A stretch of 64,000 nt of DNA from an uncultured Actinomycetes bacterium (GTDB lineage: Bacteria; Actinomycetota; Thermoleophilia; Solirubrobacterales; Solirubrobacteraceae): NCBI GenBank assembly GCA_937888775.1, contig CALAQT010000146.1:1-64000 (forward strand), in the 5' to 3' direction. Of this stretch, positions 35,900 to 44,542 are shown piece by piece. The notes below the pieces were generated by a model. The model saw only the letters and a program-made list of their open reading frames with translations, made no database searches and was not told where the DNA came from. Both the position numbers and the translations under genes were made by a program. The number at the start of each line of letters is the position of its first letter. The first letter of the stretch is position 1.

Positions 35900-36385
35900 A
35901 AGCGGCTTCTCGCCCCAGAACACCGCCACCGGATTGTCGTTGAAGTTCTCGATCTCGACGTATCCCTCAGACTCATACAGCCCACGAGCGCTGAGCTGCT
36001 TGGGCCCGGTGTCCAGCCGGGCGCGCTCGTAGCCGAGCTCGCGTGCGCAATCTTCCAGTGCCCTGAGCAGCCTCCGGGCGATGCCCTTGCCCCGCAGCGC
36101 GGGTCCCACATACATCTTCTTGATCTCGCAGACGCGCTCGTTGAGGCATTTGACCCCGCCGCAACACACGGGCTGATCGCCACGCCAGCCGACCAGGAAC
36201 GCGCCGCCCGGCGGGCTCAGCTCCGCCGGTCCGGCCTTCGGCATCGAGTCGCCATCGAGCTCCAGGCCGTCGTAGAGAACCGCGATCTCCTCCCGCATCG
36301 CCTGGGCGAGAGTCGCCCCGGGCCCGGCGTCGACCTGCGCGGGGACGAACCGGAGCTGTGGGCGATCGGTCGGTGTGGCCGCCAC
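35897..36385 (-). CDS. GNAT family N-acetyltransferase
   Basis: Acyl-CoA-dependent acetyltransferase of about 162 aa. The CoA-binding motif is VGPALRGKGIARRLLRALED, preceded by a strand with CEIKKMYV, and RARLDTGPKQLSARGLYESEGY forms the C-terminal part. The substrate is unknown. Start is uncertain: GTG 36385 (chosen) or TTG 36394, the latter with GAGAAAGG about 10 nt upstream. Longer frames overlap the divergent VIT1 gene. Confidence 0.78.
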   Translation of the reverse strand: MAATPTDRPQLRFVPAQVDAGPGATLAQAMREEIAVLYDGLELDGDSMPKAGPAELSPPGGAFLVGWRGDQPVCCGGVKCLNERVCEIKKMYVGPALRGKGIARRLLRALEDCARELGYERARLDTGPKQLSARGLYESEGYVEIENFNDNPVAVFWGEKPL

Positions 36386-36473
36386 GGTGGGCAAGGCTAG
36401 TGCACCTTTCTCGAATCCCACCAGCAAAGGACCTCCGGAGCGCTGCACCAACCGAGCGCTACCCTCCGCCGCT

Positions 36474-37709
36474 ATGGCTGACCGGACCCCGGCAATGATC
36501 GAACCGTCCGGCGAGGTCCGAGCGCGGCTGCTCAAGGCCTGGCGAGGGGAGATCCAGGCGGGAGCCGTGTACGACCTGATCGCCCGCCGGCTTGACGCTC
36601 GCGAGGCCGAGATCATGCACCGGATGGCCGAGGCCGAGGGTGGGCACCGACGCCGGCTGGAGCAGCGGATGCAGGAGCTGGGCATCGCGGTCCCGAGGGC
36701 CGCCAGCGTCCGCCTACCGCTGTGGCTGCGCCTCCAAGCACGGATCGCGCCAGTCGACCGCCTGCTGGCCGCGCGCGAAGCGGCCGAGGATGAGGAGGTC
36801 GACAATCTCTATAAGCGCTCCACCGGCGATGCCGAGACCGACAAACTGCTGCGTGAGATCCGCAAGGAGGAGCGCTCGCATTCGATCGCGGTACAGGACA
36901 TGCGGGCAAATCCGGGCGGGACTGACAGCGCCGACAGCCCTCCCGCGACGCCTCCCGCCACACCGCCGGGGGACAGGCCGACGGTGGCGCTCCCGGGTGC
37001 CCGCGCCCGGCTTGACCGGATCCTCGGCCGGGAGAAGTGGCACCGCAGCGGCGGAGGCTGGATCTCCGGCGCGATCTACGGCGCCAACGACGGGCTGGCG
37101 GCAGTGTTCGGAATCGTCGCCGGAGTCTCGGGCGCGACCGGCGGCTCCAGCTCGGTGCTCACGGCCGGCCTGGCCGGCGCGATCGCCTCCGCGCTGTCGA
37201 TGGCCACCGGCGCCTTTTTGGCCGAGCGCTCCGAAGCCGAGTTGGCCGCCGCCAATGTCGAGCGCGAGCGCCAGGAGATCGCCCAGCATCCCGAGGAGGA
37301 GAAGGAGGAGCTGTCGCTCTTCTACCAGCTCAAGGGGATCGATCCGCAGACCGCCGACCAGCTGGCCGAGCAGATGGCCAAGAACCCCGACGCGATGCTG
37401 AAGGCCCTCGCCGCGGAGGAGTTCGGTTTCGCGGGCAACGATGGCGGAGATCCGGCACAGGCCGCGCTGGCGGCCGGCATCTCAACCGGGCTGGGCGCGA
37501 TCGTCCCGGTGATCCCGTTCATGATCACGACCGGCACCGTGGCGATCGTGGCCGCGGCGATCGTATCGCTGGCCGCGCATTTCCTGGTCGGCGCCGCCAA
37601 GTCGCTGGTCACCTTGCGCTCGTGGTGGTCGGCGGGACTCGAGATGACGCTCGCGGGCGTGATCGTCGGCGGCGCCACCTACCTGGTCGGCCTCGCGCTG
37701 CCGACCTGA
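36474..37709 (+). CDS. Ferritin-like / VIT1 membrane iron exporter (MbfA-like)
   Basis: A 411-aa protein in two parts. An N-terminal ferritin-like helical domain (about residues 1-145) has glutamate/histidine metal sites: GEIQAG, EAEGGHRRRLEQ and KEERSHSIAV. A proline-rich linker (about 146-165) follows. The C-terminal CCC1/VIT1 domain contains GWISGAIYGANDGLAAVFGIVAG and four to five membrane helices, plus a charged cytosolic loop rich in glutamate. MbfA-type proteins export iron (or manganese) and are usually iron-controlled. TACCCT (36460-36465) lies 8 nt before the ATG. No Irr or Fur box is recognised. Confidence 0.87.
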   Translation: MADRTPAMIEPSGEVRARLLKAWRGEIQAGAVYDLIARRLDAREAEIMHRMAEAEGGHRRRLEQRMQELGIAVPRAASVRLPLWLRLQARIAPVDRLLAAREAAEDEEVDNLYKRSTGDAETDKLLREIRKEERSHSIAVQDMRANPGGTDSADSPPATPPATPPGDRPTVALPGARARLDRILGREKWHRSGGGWISGAIYGANDGLAAVFGIVAGVSGATGGSSSVLTAGLAGAIASALSMATGAFLAERSEAELAAANVERERQEIAQHPEEEKEELSLFYQLKGIDPQTADQLAEQMAKNPDAMLKALAAEEFGFAGNDGGDPAQAALAAGISTGLGAIVPVIPFMITTGTVAIVAAAIVSLAAHFLVGAAKSLVTLRSWWSAGLEMTLAGVIVGGATYLVGLALPT

Positions 37710-37835
37710 GCCTGGCCCTGGGGCGGCGGGGGATTCTCGCTGCTATTTGATCATTTTGCCATTTTGCCCCACACCCCTGGGCGCCGCCGCCGTTAGGTGC
37801 CTGCTGCGGCGCAAACCGCCGCGGCGAGTAGCCAC

Positions 37836-38603
37836 TTAGACCGAGGCGCGATCGCGCAGCCCCGCCAGCTCGGCTCGCAGCGAGGCGACCTCGGCTTCCA
37901 GGGCCGCGACCCGCTCGGCGAGGCCGGCGTGCCGATCGGCAAGGCCGGCTGGCTCCTCGGCGAGGCTGGCGGGCCGAGCGGCGAGACCGACGGCCCGATT
38001 GGACCCGGCTTCCACTGCGAAGGCCGGAGACGAGACGGGCTGGGCGACAGGTTCCGGACCGACGCGCGCCGCCACCGCGGCGGTTGCGGACCCGGAGCCG
38101 TCGAGCTCTGCCCCGCCGCCCAGCAACTGCTCGAAGCGATCCTCCTTCTGCCCGGGACGGCGATCCAGCCGGCGGGCGTAGCCACGCTGGGAGAGCGTGT
38201 CGAGGACCCGCTCCACATCGTCTAGCGACCCGACGCGGGCCATCCGCTCGCTGCGGCTCTTGAGCTCGCCGGGAGTCTGGGCGCCTCTGAGCAGCAACAC
38301 GCACAGGATCGCCAGCTCCTCGCGCCCGAGCCCGAGCGCCTCCTCGGCGAGGTGGCGGTACTTGACCGCGCGTGATCCCTGTCCGCTCGCCAGCCGGGCC
38401 AGGCCGTACTTACACAGGCGCTGGGCCGCCTCCCGCACGGTGTGCTCGTCGTAGTCGGTCACCGGATCGCGGTTGGTCGACTGGTTGCTGGCCAGGCGCA
38501 GCGCATTCAGCGACAGCGGGTACTGATCGGGGGTCGTCCAGCGCTTCTCGATCAAGCAGCCCAGTACCCGTTGCTCAGGGGGCGTCAGCTCGGCGATGTG
38601 CAC
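37836..38603 (-). CDS. YceH family protein (DUF480)
   Basis: A winged-helix-type protein of 255 aa. The family's defining N-terminus is present: LTPPEQRVLGCLIEKRWTTP followed by YPLSLNALRLASNQSTNRDPV, with the second winged helix at about residues 90-160. The C-terminal about 60 residues are Ala/Leu/Glu-rich, with repeated SLAEE/GLADR/GLAER units leading into a coiled coil (VAALEAEVASLRAELAGL). Function is poorly known. GTG 38603 is preferred because TATCCT (38612-38617) lies 8 nt upstream. Confidence 0.85.
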   Translation of the reverse strand: MHIAELTPPEQRVLGCLIEKRWTTPDQYPLSLNALRLASNQSTNRDPVTDYDEHTVREAAQRLCKYGLARLASGQGSRAVKYRHLAEEALGLGREELAILCVLLLRGAQTPGELKSRSERMARVGSLDDVERVLDTLSQRGYARRLDRRPGQKEDRFEQLLGGGAELDGSGSATAAVAARVGPEPVAQPVSSPAFAVEAGSNRAVGLAARPASLAEEPAGLADRHAGLAERVAALEAEVASLRAELAGLRDRASV

Positions 38604-38715
38604 GACAGGCGAGGATAGAACGCCACGCGCCACCAACGTCCAGGCGATCCGATACGAGCAGCTAAGGGCCCACGACGCGAGCCCGAAGCGAATCGCGGGT
38701 GCCCCTTCGGCGGCC

Positions 38716-39507
38716 CGGCTTTCACTGCTGGCGGTGGCCCCCGCCCAGGCCCCCCTGTCATCCGGCGCCCAGCGGCTCGTTCGCAACGTGCGCGCGCTGC
38801 GCGAGCCGTTCTACGTCGGCGTGGCCGGTCAGAGCGCCGCCTACATCGACCTGGAGCACAGCCTCGGCGCGCACCTGCCGGCGGTGCTGGCGATCGTCGT
38901 CGGCGCGACGCTGATCGTGCTGTTCCTGATGACCGGGTCGGTGGTGTTGCCGCTCAAGGCCGTGCTGATGAACGCGCTCAGCCTGAGCGCCATGTTCGGG
39001 ATCCTGGTGCTCGTGTTCCAGGACGGCAACCTGCAGGGCCTGCTGTCGTTCCGCAGCGAGGGCGCGCTCGATGCCACCCAGCCGATCTTCCTGTTCGTGG
39101 TCGGCTTCGGCCTGGCCACCGACTACGGGGTCTTCCTGCTGTCACGGATCAAGGAGGCGCGCGACGCCGGCGCGCCGGACTCCGAGGCGGTGGCGATCGG
39201 TCTGGAGCGCACCGGGCGCATCGTGACCGCAGCGGCGCTCCTGTTCGCGGTGGCGATCGGCGCGTTTGCCACCTCGCAGATCGTGTTCATCAAGGAGCTG
39301 GGCCTCGGCGCGGCGCTGGCGGTGCTGATCGACGCGACGATCATCCGCGCGCTGCTGGTGCCCTCGCTGATGGCGCTGCTGGGCTCGGTCAACTGGTGGG
39401 CACCGCGCCCGCTGCGGCGCCTGCACGACCGGATCGGCCTGGGCGAGGACGCGCCGTCGGCCCAGCCCCAGACCCGGCCGCTGGCTCCGAGCGCCCCTCA
39501 GACATGA
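38716..39507 (+). pseudogene. C-terminal third of an MMPL/RND transporter
   Basis: From about 38716 the frame encodes the back part of an MMPL lipid/drug exporter: LREPFYVGVAGQSAAYIDL, then membrane helices including LPAVLAIVVGATLIVLFLM and the hallmark GFGLATDYGVFLLSRIKEA. Full-length MMPL proteins have about 700-750 residues and 11-12 helices; here about 263 residues and the last five or six helices remain. No full N-terminal half is found upstream, where the DNA belongs to the divergent yceH promoter. It is most likely a deletion remnant. Confidence 0.75.
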
Positions 39508-39588
39508 GCCGACCCGATTCACAAGAAGGTCACAGCAGCTGCGCTCGTTCTTCACGATTTTGCCTGTTTGCAGGGCAATCCTTTTGCC

Positions 39589-41859
39589 ATGAACGAAATC
39601 AGCCGCGTCGACATGCACGTCCACTCGACGGCCTCGCAGCTGTCAAAGCTCGGCATCCAGCGCTCGCTGGCGCTGCCCGAGTGCGCGACAACGCCTGAGC
39701 AGGTCTACGAACTGGCCAAGCGCCGGGGGATGGACTTCGTCACGATCACCGACCACGACACGATCGCCGGGGCGCAGTCGATCGCTCACCTCCCCGGTGC
39801 GTTCATCTCCGAAGAGCTGACCGTCAGCTTCAGGGGCGAGCCCCAGGCGGTGCACGTGCTCTGCTACGGGATCGCCCCCGAGGACCACGAATGGCTGCAG
39901 GCCCACAGCGACGATGTGGAGTCCTGCGCCGAATACCTTCACGACCGCTCCGTCACCGCCGCGCTCGCGCATCCGTTCTACGCCGTGCAGGCGCCGCTGA
40001 CCGCGCGCCACCGCCGGCGTCTCGCGCAGCTGTTCCCGATCTGGGAGACGCGCAACGGCTCGCGCGCCAAGGAGCTCAACCTGCCGGCATTCGTGTACAT
40101 CGAGACCCATGGGGGCACCGCCATCGGTGGGTCCGATGACCACGCCGGAATCGATATCGGCCTGACGTTCACCGAGACCCCGGCGGTGGGCACGCCGGAG
40201 GAGTTCCTCGCCAACGTCCGGGCCAGCCACGCGGACGCACGCGGAGCCCAGGGCAGCGCGCCGAAGTGGACCCACGCGGCGATGGCGCTGGCGATCCGGT
40301 CGCTGGGCGCGGGCGAGAGCTCGGCCCGCCCCGATCCGGGCCGGGTCCTGAAGATCATCGAGCGGGTGATGCGCGAGGGTGATGTCCGCCACGGAGGCGC
40401 CGGCACCGACCTCGGGCCCGAGGATGCCCGGGCGCTGCTGCGGGCATGGCTGCAGGCGATGGATCTCGACGTCGACGAGGCGGGGCTGCTGGCCCGCCTC
40501 CAGGAGGACGAGCTCGGCCACCAGGATCTCTACCGGCGCGCGCGAAGGATCCACGAACGCCAACTGGCCGAGGCCGTGCGCAGCGCCGCGACGATCACCA
40601 GCGGCTCCAATCCCCAGCTCCACGCTCATGCGGTCGCCCTGTTCGATGCTTGCCTGCCGGCGATCCCCTACGCGGCCGCGACCGCCTTTCTGGGCCGGGA
40701 AAAGGCCAAGCTGACGCGCAGCGACGGCGATCGCCCGCGGGTCGCGCTGGTCGCTGACGGCTTGAGCGCGATGCACGGAGTGACCAACACGATCGAGCAG
40801 ATCCGCGACCGCGGCGTGCCGGGGTTCGAGGTCGAGGTGATCGGCACCGACGCCGGCGTCGACCGGCGCCTCAGCGCGGTGGCCGAGATCGAGGTGCCGC
40901 TCTACCAGGGCCTGCGGATCGGGGTCCCCGGCTTGCCCGCGCTCGTCGAAGCGCTGGCCGAGGGGCGCTATGACCTGATCCACGTCTGCTCCCCGGGGCC
41001 GGCCGGAATCGGCGCGTTGCTGCTGGCGCGGGTGCTGGAACTGCCGGTGCTGGGCAGTTATCACACCGAGCTTGCCACCTACGCCGGGCTGCGCTCGGGC
41101 GATCCGCAGCTGGAGGCGCTCGCGAGCATGGCGCTGGCCGCCTTCTACGGAGCCTGCGAGACGGTGCTCGCGCCCAGCCCGGCCAGCGATGAGCGGCTGG
41201 CGCGGCTGGGGATTGGAGCCGACCGGATCGGCCGCTGGGACCGCGGCGTGGACCTCGGCCGATTCCATCCCACGCTCAGAACTCGGGGCCTCCTACCAGG
41301 GGAGGTCAACGTGCTGTATGCCGGCAGACTCACCAAGGAGAAGGGGATCGACCTGCTGGCCGACGCCTTCCTCGCCGCCCACGAGCGCGACCCACGGCTG
41401 CGACTCGTGCTGGCCGGCGGAGGCCCCGAAGCGACCCACTTGCGCGATCGGCTGGGCGATCTCGCCACGTTCCTCGGCTGGCTGGACGGGGAGCGGTTGG
41501 CCCGGGTCTACGCCAGCGCAGACGTGTTCCTGTTCGCCAGCCGCACTGACACCTTCGGTCAGGTGATTCTCGAGGCCCAGGCGAGCGGGCTGCCCGTCGT
41601 CGCCGTCGATGAGGGCGGCCCGGCGTCGCTGATCGCGCACGGTGAGACCGGGCTGCTGGCCCCGCCCGACGCCGACGCGCTCGCCGATGCGGTGCTGGCG
41701 CTGGTCGACTCCAGGCTGATGCGCGAGCGCGTTCGCAGGACCGCGCTCGCCGCCGTCGGCGCGCGCACCTGGGAGGCCTCGCTGCAGCGACTGGCGGCGG
41801 GCTACCGCTCGGCGCTGGCCCGAACCGCAGCGCGCGGCGCGTCTCGCAGTGTCGCGTAG
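39589..41859 (+). CDS. Fusion of a PHP-type phosphoesterase and a GT4 glycosyltransferase
   Basis: A 756-aa protein. The N-terminal PHP domain (about residues 1-230) keeps metal ligands: MHVHSTAS, TITDHDTIAG, ALAHPFY and GGSDDHAG. A helical connector (about 230-380) leads into a GT4-type glycosyltransferase (about 385-750). The latter shows VALVADGLSAMHGVTNTI, a donor-binding VLYAGRLTKEKGIDLL and the EX7E-type EAQASGLPVVAVDEGGP. PHP modules hydrolyse phosphoesters and GT4 enzymes add sugars to lipids or glycans. A glycolipid or phosphoglycan maker-trimmer is plausible, but the substrate is unknown. ATG 39589 gives the natural PHP start; ATG-like 39568 adds seven residues. Confidence 0.88.
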   Translation: MNEISRVDMHVHSTASQLSKLGIQRSLALPECATTPEQVYELAKRRGMDFVTITDHDTIAGAQSIAHLPGAFISEELTVSFRGEPQAVHVLCYGIAPEDHEWLQAHSDDVESCAEYLHDRSVTAALAHPFYAVQAPLTARHRRRLAQLFPIWETRNGSRAKELNLPAFVYIETHGGTAIGGSDDHAGIDIGLTFTETPAVGTPEEFLANVRASHADARGAQGSAPKWTHAAMALAIRSLGAGESSARPDPGRVLKIIERVMREGDVRHGGAGTDLGPEDARALLRAWLQAMDLDVDEAGLLARLQEDELGHQDLYRRARRIHERQLAEAVRSAATITSGSNPQLHAHAVALFDACLPAIPYAAATAFLGREKAKLTRSDGDRPRVALVADGLSAMHGVTNTIEQIRDRGVPGFEVEVIGTDAGVDRRLSAVAEIEVPLYQGLRIGVPGLPALVEALAEGRYDLIHVCSPGPAGIGALLLARVLELPVLGSYHTELATYAGLRSGDPQLEALASMALAAFYGACETVLAPSPASDERLARLGIGADRIGRWDRGVDLGRFHPTLRTRGLLPGEVNVLYAGRLTKEKGIDLLADAFLAAHERDPRLRLVLAGGGPEATHLRDRLGDLATFLGWLDGERLARVYASADVFLFASRTDTFGQVILEAQASGLPVVAVDEGGPASLIAHGETGLLAPPDADALADAVLALVDSRLMRERVRRTALAAVGARTWEASLQRLAAGYRSALARTAARGASRSVA

Positions 41860-41902
41860 ATGCACCTTACGGGCGCGAGGGCCGCACCCGGCCGCGAGCG
41901 CG

Positions 41903-41949
41903 AACTTTGGCGCTCTCCGACCACCCCTCGGTCGCGAAACGCCAAAGTT
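41903..41949. terminator. Large stem-loop between the PHP-GT gene and the 34-bp array
   Basis: Perfect 10-bp outer arms AACTTTGGCG / CGCCAAAGTT enclose 27 nt with an inner stem CGACC / GGTCG. It lies 43 bp past the PHP-GT stop, between convergent genes. Confidence 0.5.
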
Positions 41950-42016
41950 GACCAAACGTCCGGGCCGGGGCTGCTCAGACGCCTGCGCCGACCCTGACAC
42001 GACCCCAATCGGGCGC

Positions 42017-42152
42017 GTCAGGCGCGTGCACCGACGCTGACCCGGCCCGTGTCAGACGCGTGCACCGACGCTGCCCCGGCCCGTGTCAGGCGCGTGCACC
42101 GACGCTGCTCCGGCCCGTGTCAGGCGCGCGCGCCGACACTGACCGGGGCGGG
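42017..42152. repeat. 34-bp minisatellite derived from the ctaG-like gene's 3' end
   Basis: Units start at 42017, 42051, 42085 and 42119, exactly 34 bp apart (GTCAGGCGCGTGCACCGACG followed by CTGMCCCGGCCCGT). On the minus strand each unit repeats the gene's final codons and stop (SVGARA, TGA). The last unit is the gene end itself; a degraded fifth copy lies near 41974. Confidence 0.9.
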
Positions 42153-42953
42153 GTAGCGCGCCTCCGGGGCCAGCCAGCGGATCAGCGCCGGCACCCCGAA
42201 CGCGGGCAGCCCGGCGACCCACATGATCGTCGCCGCCAAGCGCTGATCATGGAGCGCGGCGGGTCCCAGCGCGTTGAGATAATGGCCGTAGACCGGCGCT
42301 CGGGCGGTGGCCAGCCACAGCGCGACCAGCGCCATCGGCACCATGCAGCCGACCATGCACGCCGCCTGCGCCCGAGGTCCGGGGCGATGGGGCAGCGGGT
42401 CAAGGCCCAGCAGCGGGGCCCACATGATCACCGCGGTCAGCAGGTACAGGCCGTGCTCGGCCTCATGGACGTAGTCGTTTTGCAGCGTCAGTCCGTAGGC
42501 GGCCGGGATGTGGGTGATCAGCAGCACGGTGCAGAACAGCGCCACCGAGCCCAGCGGGCGGGTCAGCAGATCGACCGGCCGCGAGTGAAGCCACCGCGCC
42601 AGCACTCGCCGCCCCGGCCGCCGCAGCGAAAAGAAGGCCAGGCGCACCGGTGCCCCCGCCGCCAGCAGCGGCGCGACCAGCACCCACATGACCATGTGCT
42701 CGACCATGTGCGTCGACAACCGCACGTCGGCCTCGGTCCCGATCCCGGAGTAGAGATCGATCATCAGCACTGCCAGCCCGGCGATGAAGCATGCGCTGCG
42801 TCGGCGTGGCCAGCCCCGCCCGCGCCGGTCACGCCTAGTTCCGTGGGCCGCCGCCGCCAGGTAGACCCCGGCGACGGCAGCCACGAGGACCAGGAACGCG
42901 GCCCCGACGGGGCCGTCGAGTGACCAGTCCAGCACCAGCGTGCGCAGGCTCAT
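42120..42953 (-). CDS. CtaG-like (caa3-type) cytochrome oxidase assembly membrane protein
   Basis: A 277-aa protein with about seven hydrophobic helices and the family's histidine-rich motif STHMVEHMVMW (about residues 80-90), plus the second histidine-rich segment YVHEAEHGLYLL. In Bacillus CtaG is needed to assemble the CuA/CuB oxidase. It starts 3 nt past the methanethiol oxidase stop, so the two genes form one transcript. Oxidase genes are not nearby. A role in copper loading of the methanethiol oxidase is conceivable. Its stop codon forms part of the 34-bp repeat array. Confidence 0.85.
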   Translation of the reverse strand: MSLRTLVLDWSLDGPVGAAFLVLVAAVAGVYLAAAAHGTRRDRRGRGWPRRRSACFIAGLAVLMIDLYSGIGTEADVRLSTHMVEHMVMWVLVAPLLAAGAPVRLAFFSLRRPGRRVLARWLHSRPVDLLTRPLGSVALFCTVLLITHIPAAYGLTLQNDYVHEAEHGLYLLTAVIMWAPLLGLDPLPHRPGPRAQAACMVGCMVPMALVALWLATARAPVYGHYLNALGPAALHDQRLAATIMWVAGLPAFGVPALIRWLAPEARYPAPVSVGARA

Positions 42954-42956
42954 CGG

Positions 42957-44324
42957 CTACTGGAAGATCTCTGTCGTGCAGTCACCGCCCGGGAGATGGA
43001 TCTCATGCGGCCGCGCGCCTTCGGTCTGCTCGTGGAAATCGACAAAGAACTCCGGGTCGAGCGCGTAGCTGCCGTCGGGCTGGCGGTCGAGCTTGGTGAG
43101 CCAGCCGCGCAGTTCCGGATAGAACTGGTTATCCCAGGTCGAGTACAGCGAGTTGCTGACGTACACGCGCTCCCCGTCCAGCGAATTCTGCAACATCTGC
43201 GGGCCGCCATTCAAAGCTGCGGCCGCCTTCGGGTGTCCCCCGTCGCGGCCCAGCAGTCCCCCGAGCCAGACCTGTGAGCGCAGCACCGGATGACGTGGAT
43301 CGGAGACGTCGTAGTGGCGCAGGTCGCCGTGCAGCCAGTTGGAGAAGAACAGGTCCTTGTCGTCGAGCGACAGCACCACGTCGGTGATCAGGCCGGGCAC
43401 GCCGCCCTCCAGCGGCCAGCCCTCGAGCGGCTCGTTGGTGACGTCGATCACAGTCTCGGCGTCCCTGGAGCCGTTATCACGGAAGAAGCGCTTGATGGTG
43501 CTCGACAGGGTCACACCGACGAAGCCCTGGGCAGAGTCGGGGTCATGCTGCCAGCGCAGCTCCAGCGGGATCCAGCCGTCGTCGCCGAGGTCGAGCGTCT
43601 GCACCTGCTTGCGCTGCTCCAGGTCCCAGAAGTGCAGCTTGCGCCCGTACTTGCCCTCGCCCACGTCGGCCGGGTCAAAGCCGTCCTTGAACGTGTTCGG
43701 CGCGCCCCACTCACTGGAGACGAGCGTGTTCTGGCGGGGCTGATACCAGAAGTCGTACATGAATTTCAGGTCGCCGGGCTCTGCCTCCCAGCGTCTGGCG
43801 ATCGAGAAGTCGCGCGCGTCGAGGATCGCAAAGCCGCCCGGCGCGTTGCCGTCAGCGTCGCCGAGCATCGAGATCGTGACGATGTCACCGGGCATGCAGT
43901 GGACGGTGTGGGGAAAGCTCAGCCCGAGCTTCTCCTTGATCTCCTCCCCCTCGATCACGTTCTTGATCCGCGGCTGGCGCGGGTCTGAGATGTCGAGGAG
44001 GTGGATCCGGCTGGAGCGCATGCCGGGAACGATCAGCGTGTCGCGCTGCAGCTGTGAGTGGCACGCCGACGAGCACGCGTTCCAGCCGAAGTGGTGCAGC
44101 TCGTCGCCGACGTTCGGCATGTCGGTGCGGCCGACGATCTGGCCGTAGCTGGACGAGATCGGATCGACATCGACGACAGCGATGAAGTCGGGCTTGTCGA
44201 TCCCGGTGCCCTCGTACAGGGCCGCGACGTAGATGAACTGCTCGGGCGCCTGGCCGCGGGCCACTTCGGGTGAGGCGTAACCGGGGCCGTTGTGCTCATG
44301 GCCGGCGTGATCTTCAACACTCAT
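42957..44324 (-). CDS. mtoX: Methanethiol oxidase / selenium-binding protein SBP56
   Basis: A 455-aa beta-propeller protein of the SBP56 family. Bacterial members oxidise methanethiol to formaldehyde, hydrogen sulfide and hydrogen peroxide and depend on copper. Recognised features include FGWNACSSACHSQ (conserved Cys), FPHTVHCMPGD with histidine ligands, FMYDFWYQPR and a C-terminal RPHEIHLPGGDCT. ATG 44324 has AAGGAGAG upstream and is preferred over 44363, which lies in the AT-rich operator region. An AT-rich dyad (44360-44385) probably controls it. The CtaG-like gene follows 3 nt on. Confidence 0.9.
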   Translation of the reverse strand: MSVEDHAGHEHNGPGYASPEVARGQAPEQFIYVAALYEGTGIDKPDFIAVVDVDPISSSYGQIVGRTDMPNVGDELHHFGWNACSSACHSQLQRDTLIVPGMRSSRIHLLDISDPRQPRIKNVIEGEEIKEKLGLSFPHTVHCMPGDIVTISMLGDADGNAPGGFAILDARDFSIARRWEAEPGDLKFMYDFWYQPRQNTLVSSEWGAPNTFKDGFDPADVGEGKYGRKLHFWDLEQRKQVQTLDLGDDGWIPLELRWQHDPDSAQGFVGVTLSSTIKRFFRDNGSRDAETVIDVTNEPLEGWPLEGGVPGLITDVVLSLDDKDLFFSNWLHGDLRHYDVSDPRHPVLRSQVWLGGLLGRDGGHPKAAAALNGGPQMLQNSLDGERVYVSNSLYSTWDNQFYPELRGWLTKLDRQPDGSYALDPEFFVDFHEQTEGARPHEIHLPGGDCTTEIFQ

Positions 44325-44359
44325 CGGGCGGGACTCTCCTTGATGGGCGGTTGACTGTA

Positions 44360-44385
44360 TCAATAATCTTAATAAATATTATTGA
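44360..44385. promoter_or_regulatory. AT-rich dyad upstream of the methanethiol oxidase gene
   Basis: TCAATAAT-N10-ATTATTGA, perfect 8-bp arms, lying in a block of about 35 bp that is almost all A/T in otherwise GC-rich DNA. It sits 36-61 bp before the ATG, where it would overlap the promoter. The binding protein is unknown (ArsR, TetR or Rrf2 types are possible). Confidence 0.6.
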
Positions 44386-44410
44386 CTTGCTGAAGTTGCC
44401 GGTCGATCCG

Positions 44411-44542
44411 GTGGGCACCGAGGATCGAGTGGCCGTGCGGCGAACCGATCACGCGTGGGCACCGAGGATCGAGTGGCCGTGCGGCGAACCGATCACGCGT
44501 GGGCACCGAGGATCGAGTGGCCGTGCGGCGAACTGATCACGC
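44411..44542. repeat. 44-bp tandem repeat abutting the start of the TMEM175-like gene
   Basis: Three copies (44411, 44455, 44499), identical but for one C-to-T in the third, ending at the base before the GTG at 44543. Each copy begins GTGGGCACC, the gene's own first nine bases. The variant T creates an in-frame TGA (44534-44536), so the array does not extend the protein. Confidence 0.93.

Noticed and set aside
39643..41268. 541-codon minus-strand open frame
   Set aside because: Antisense to the PHP-glycosyltransferase gene; composition is Arg/Gly/Gln-rich with no family match.
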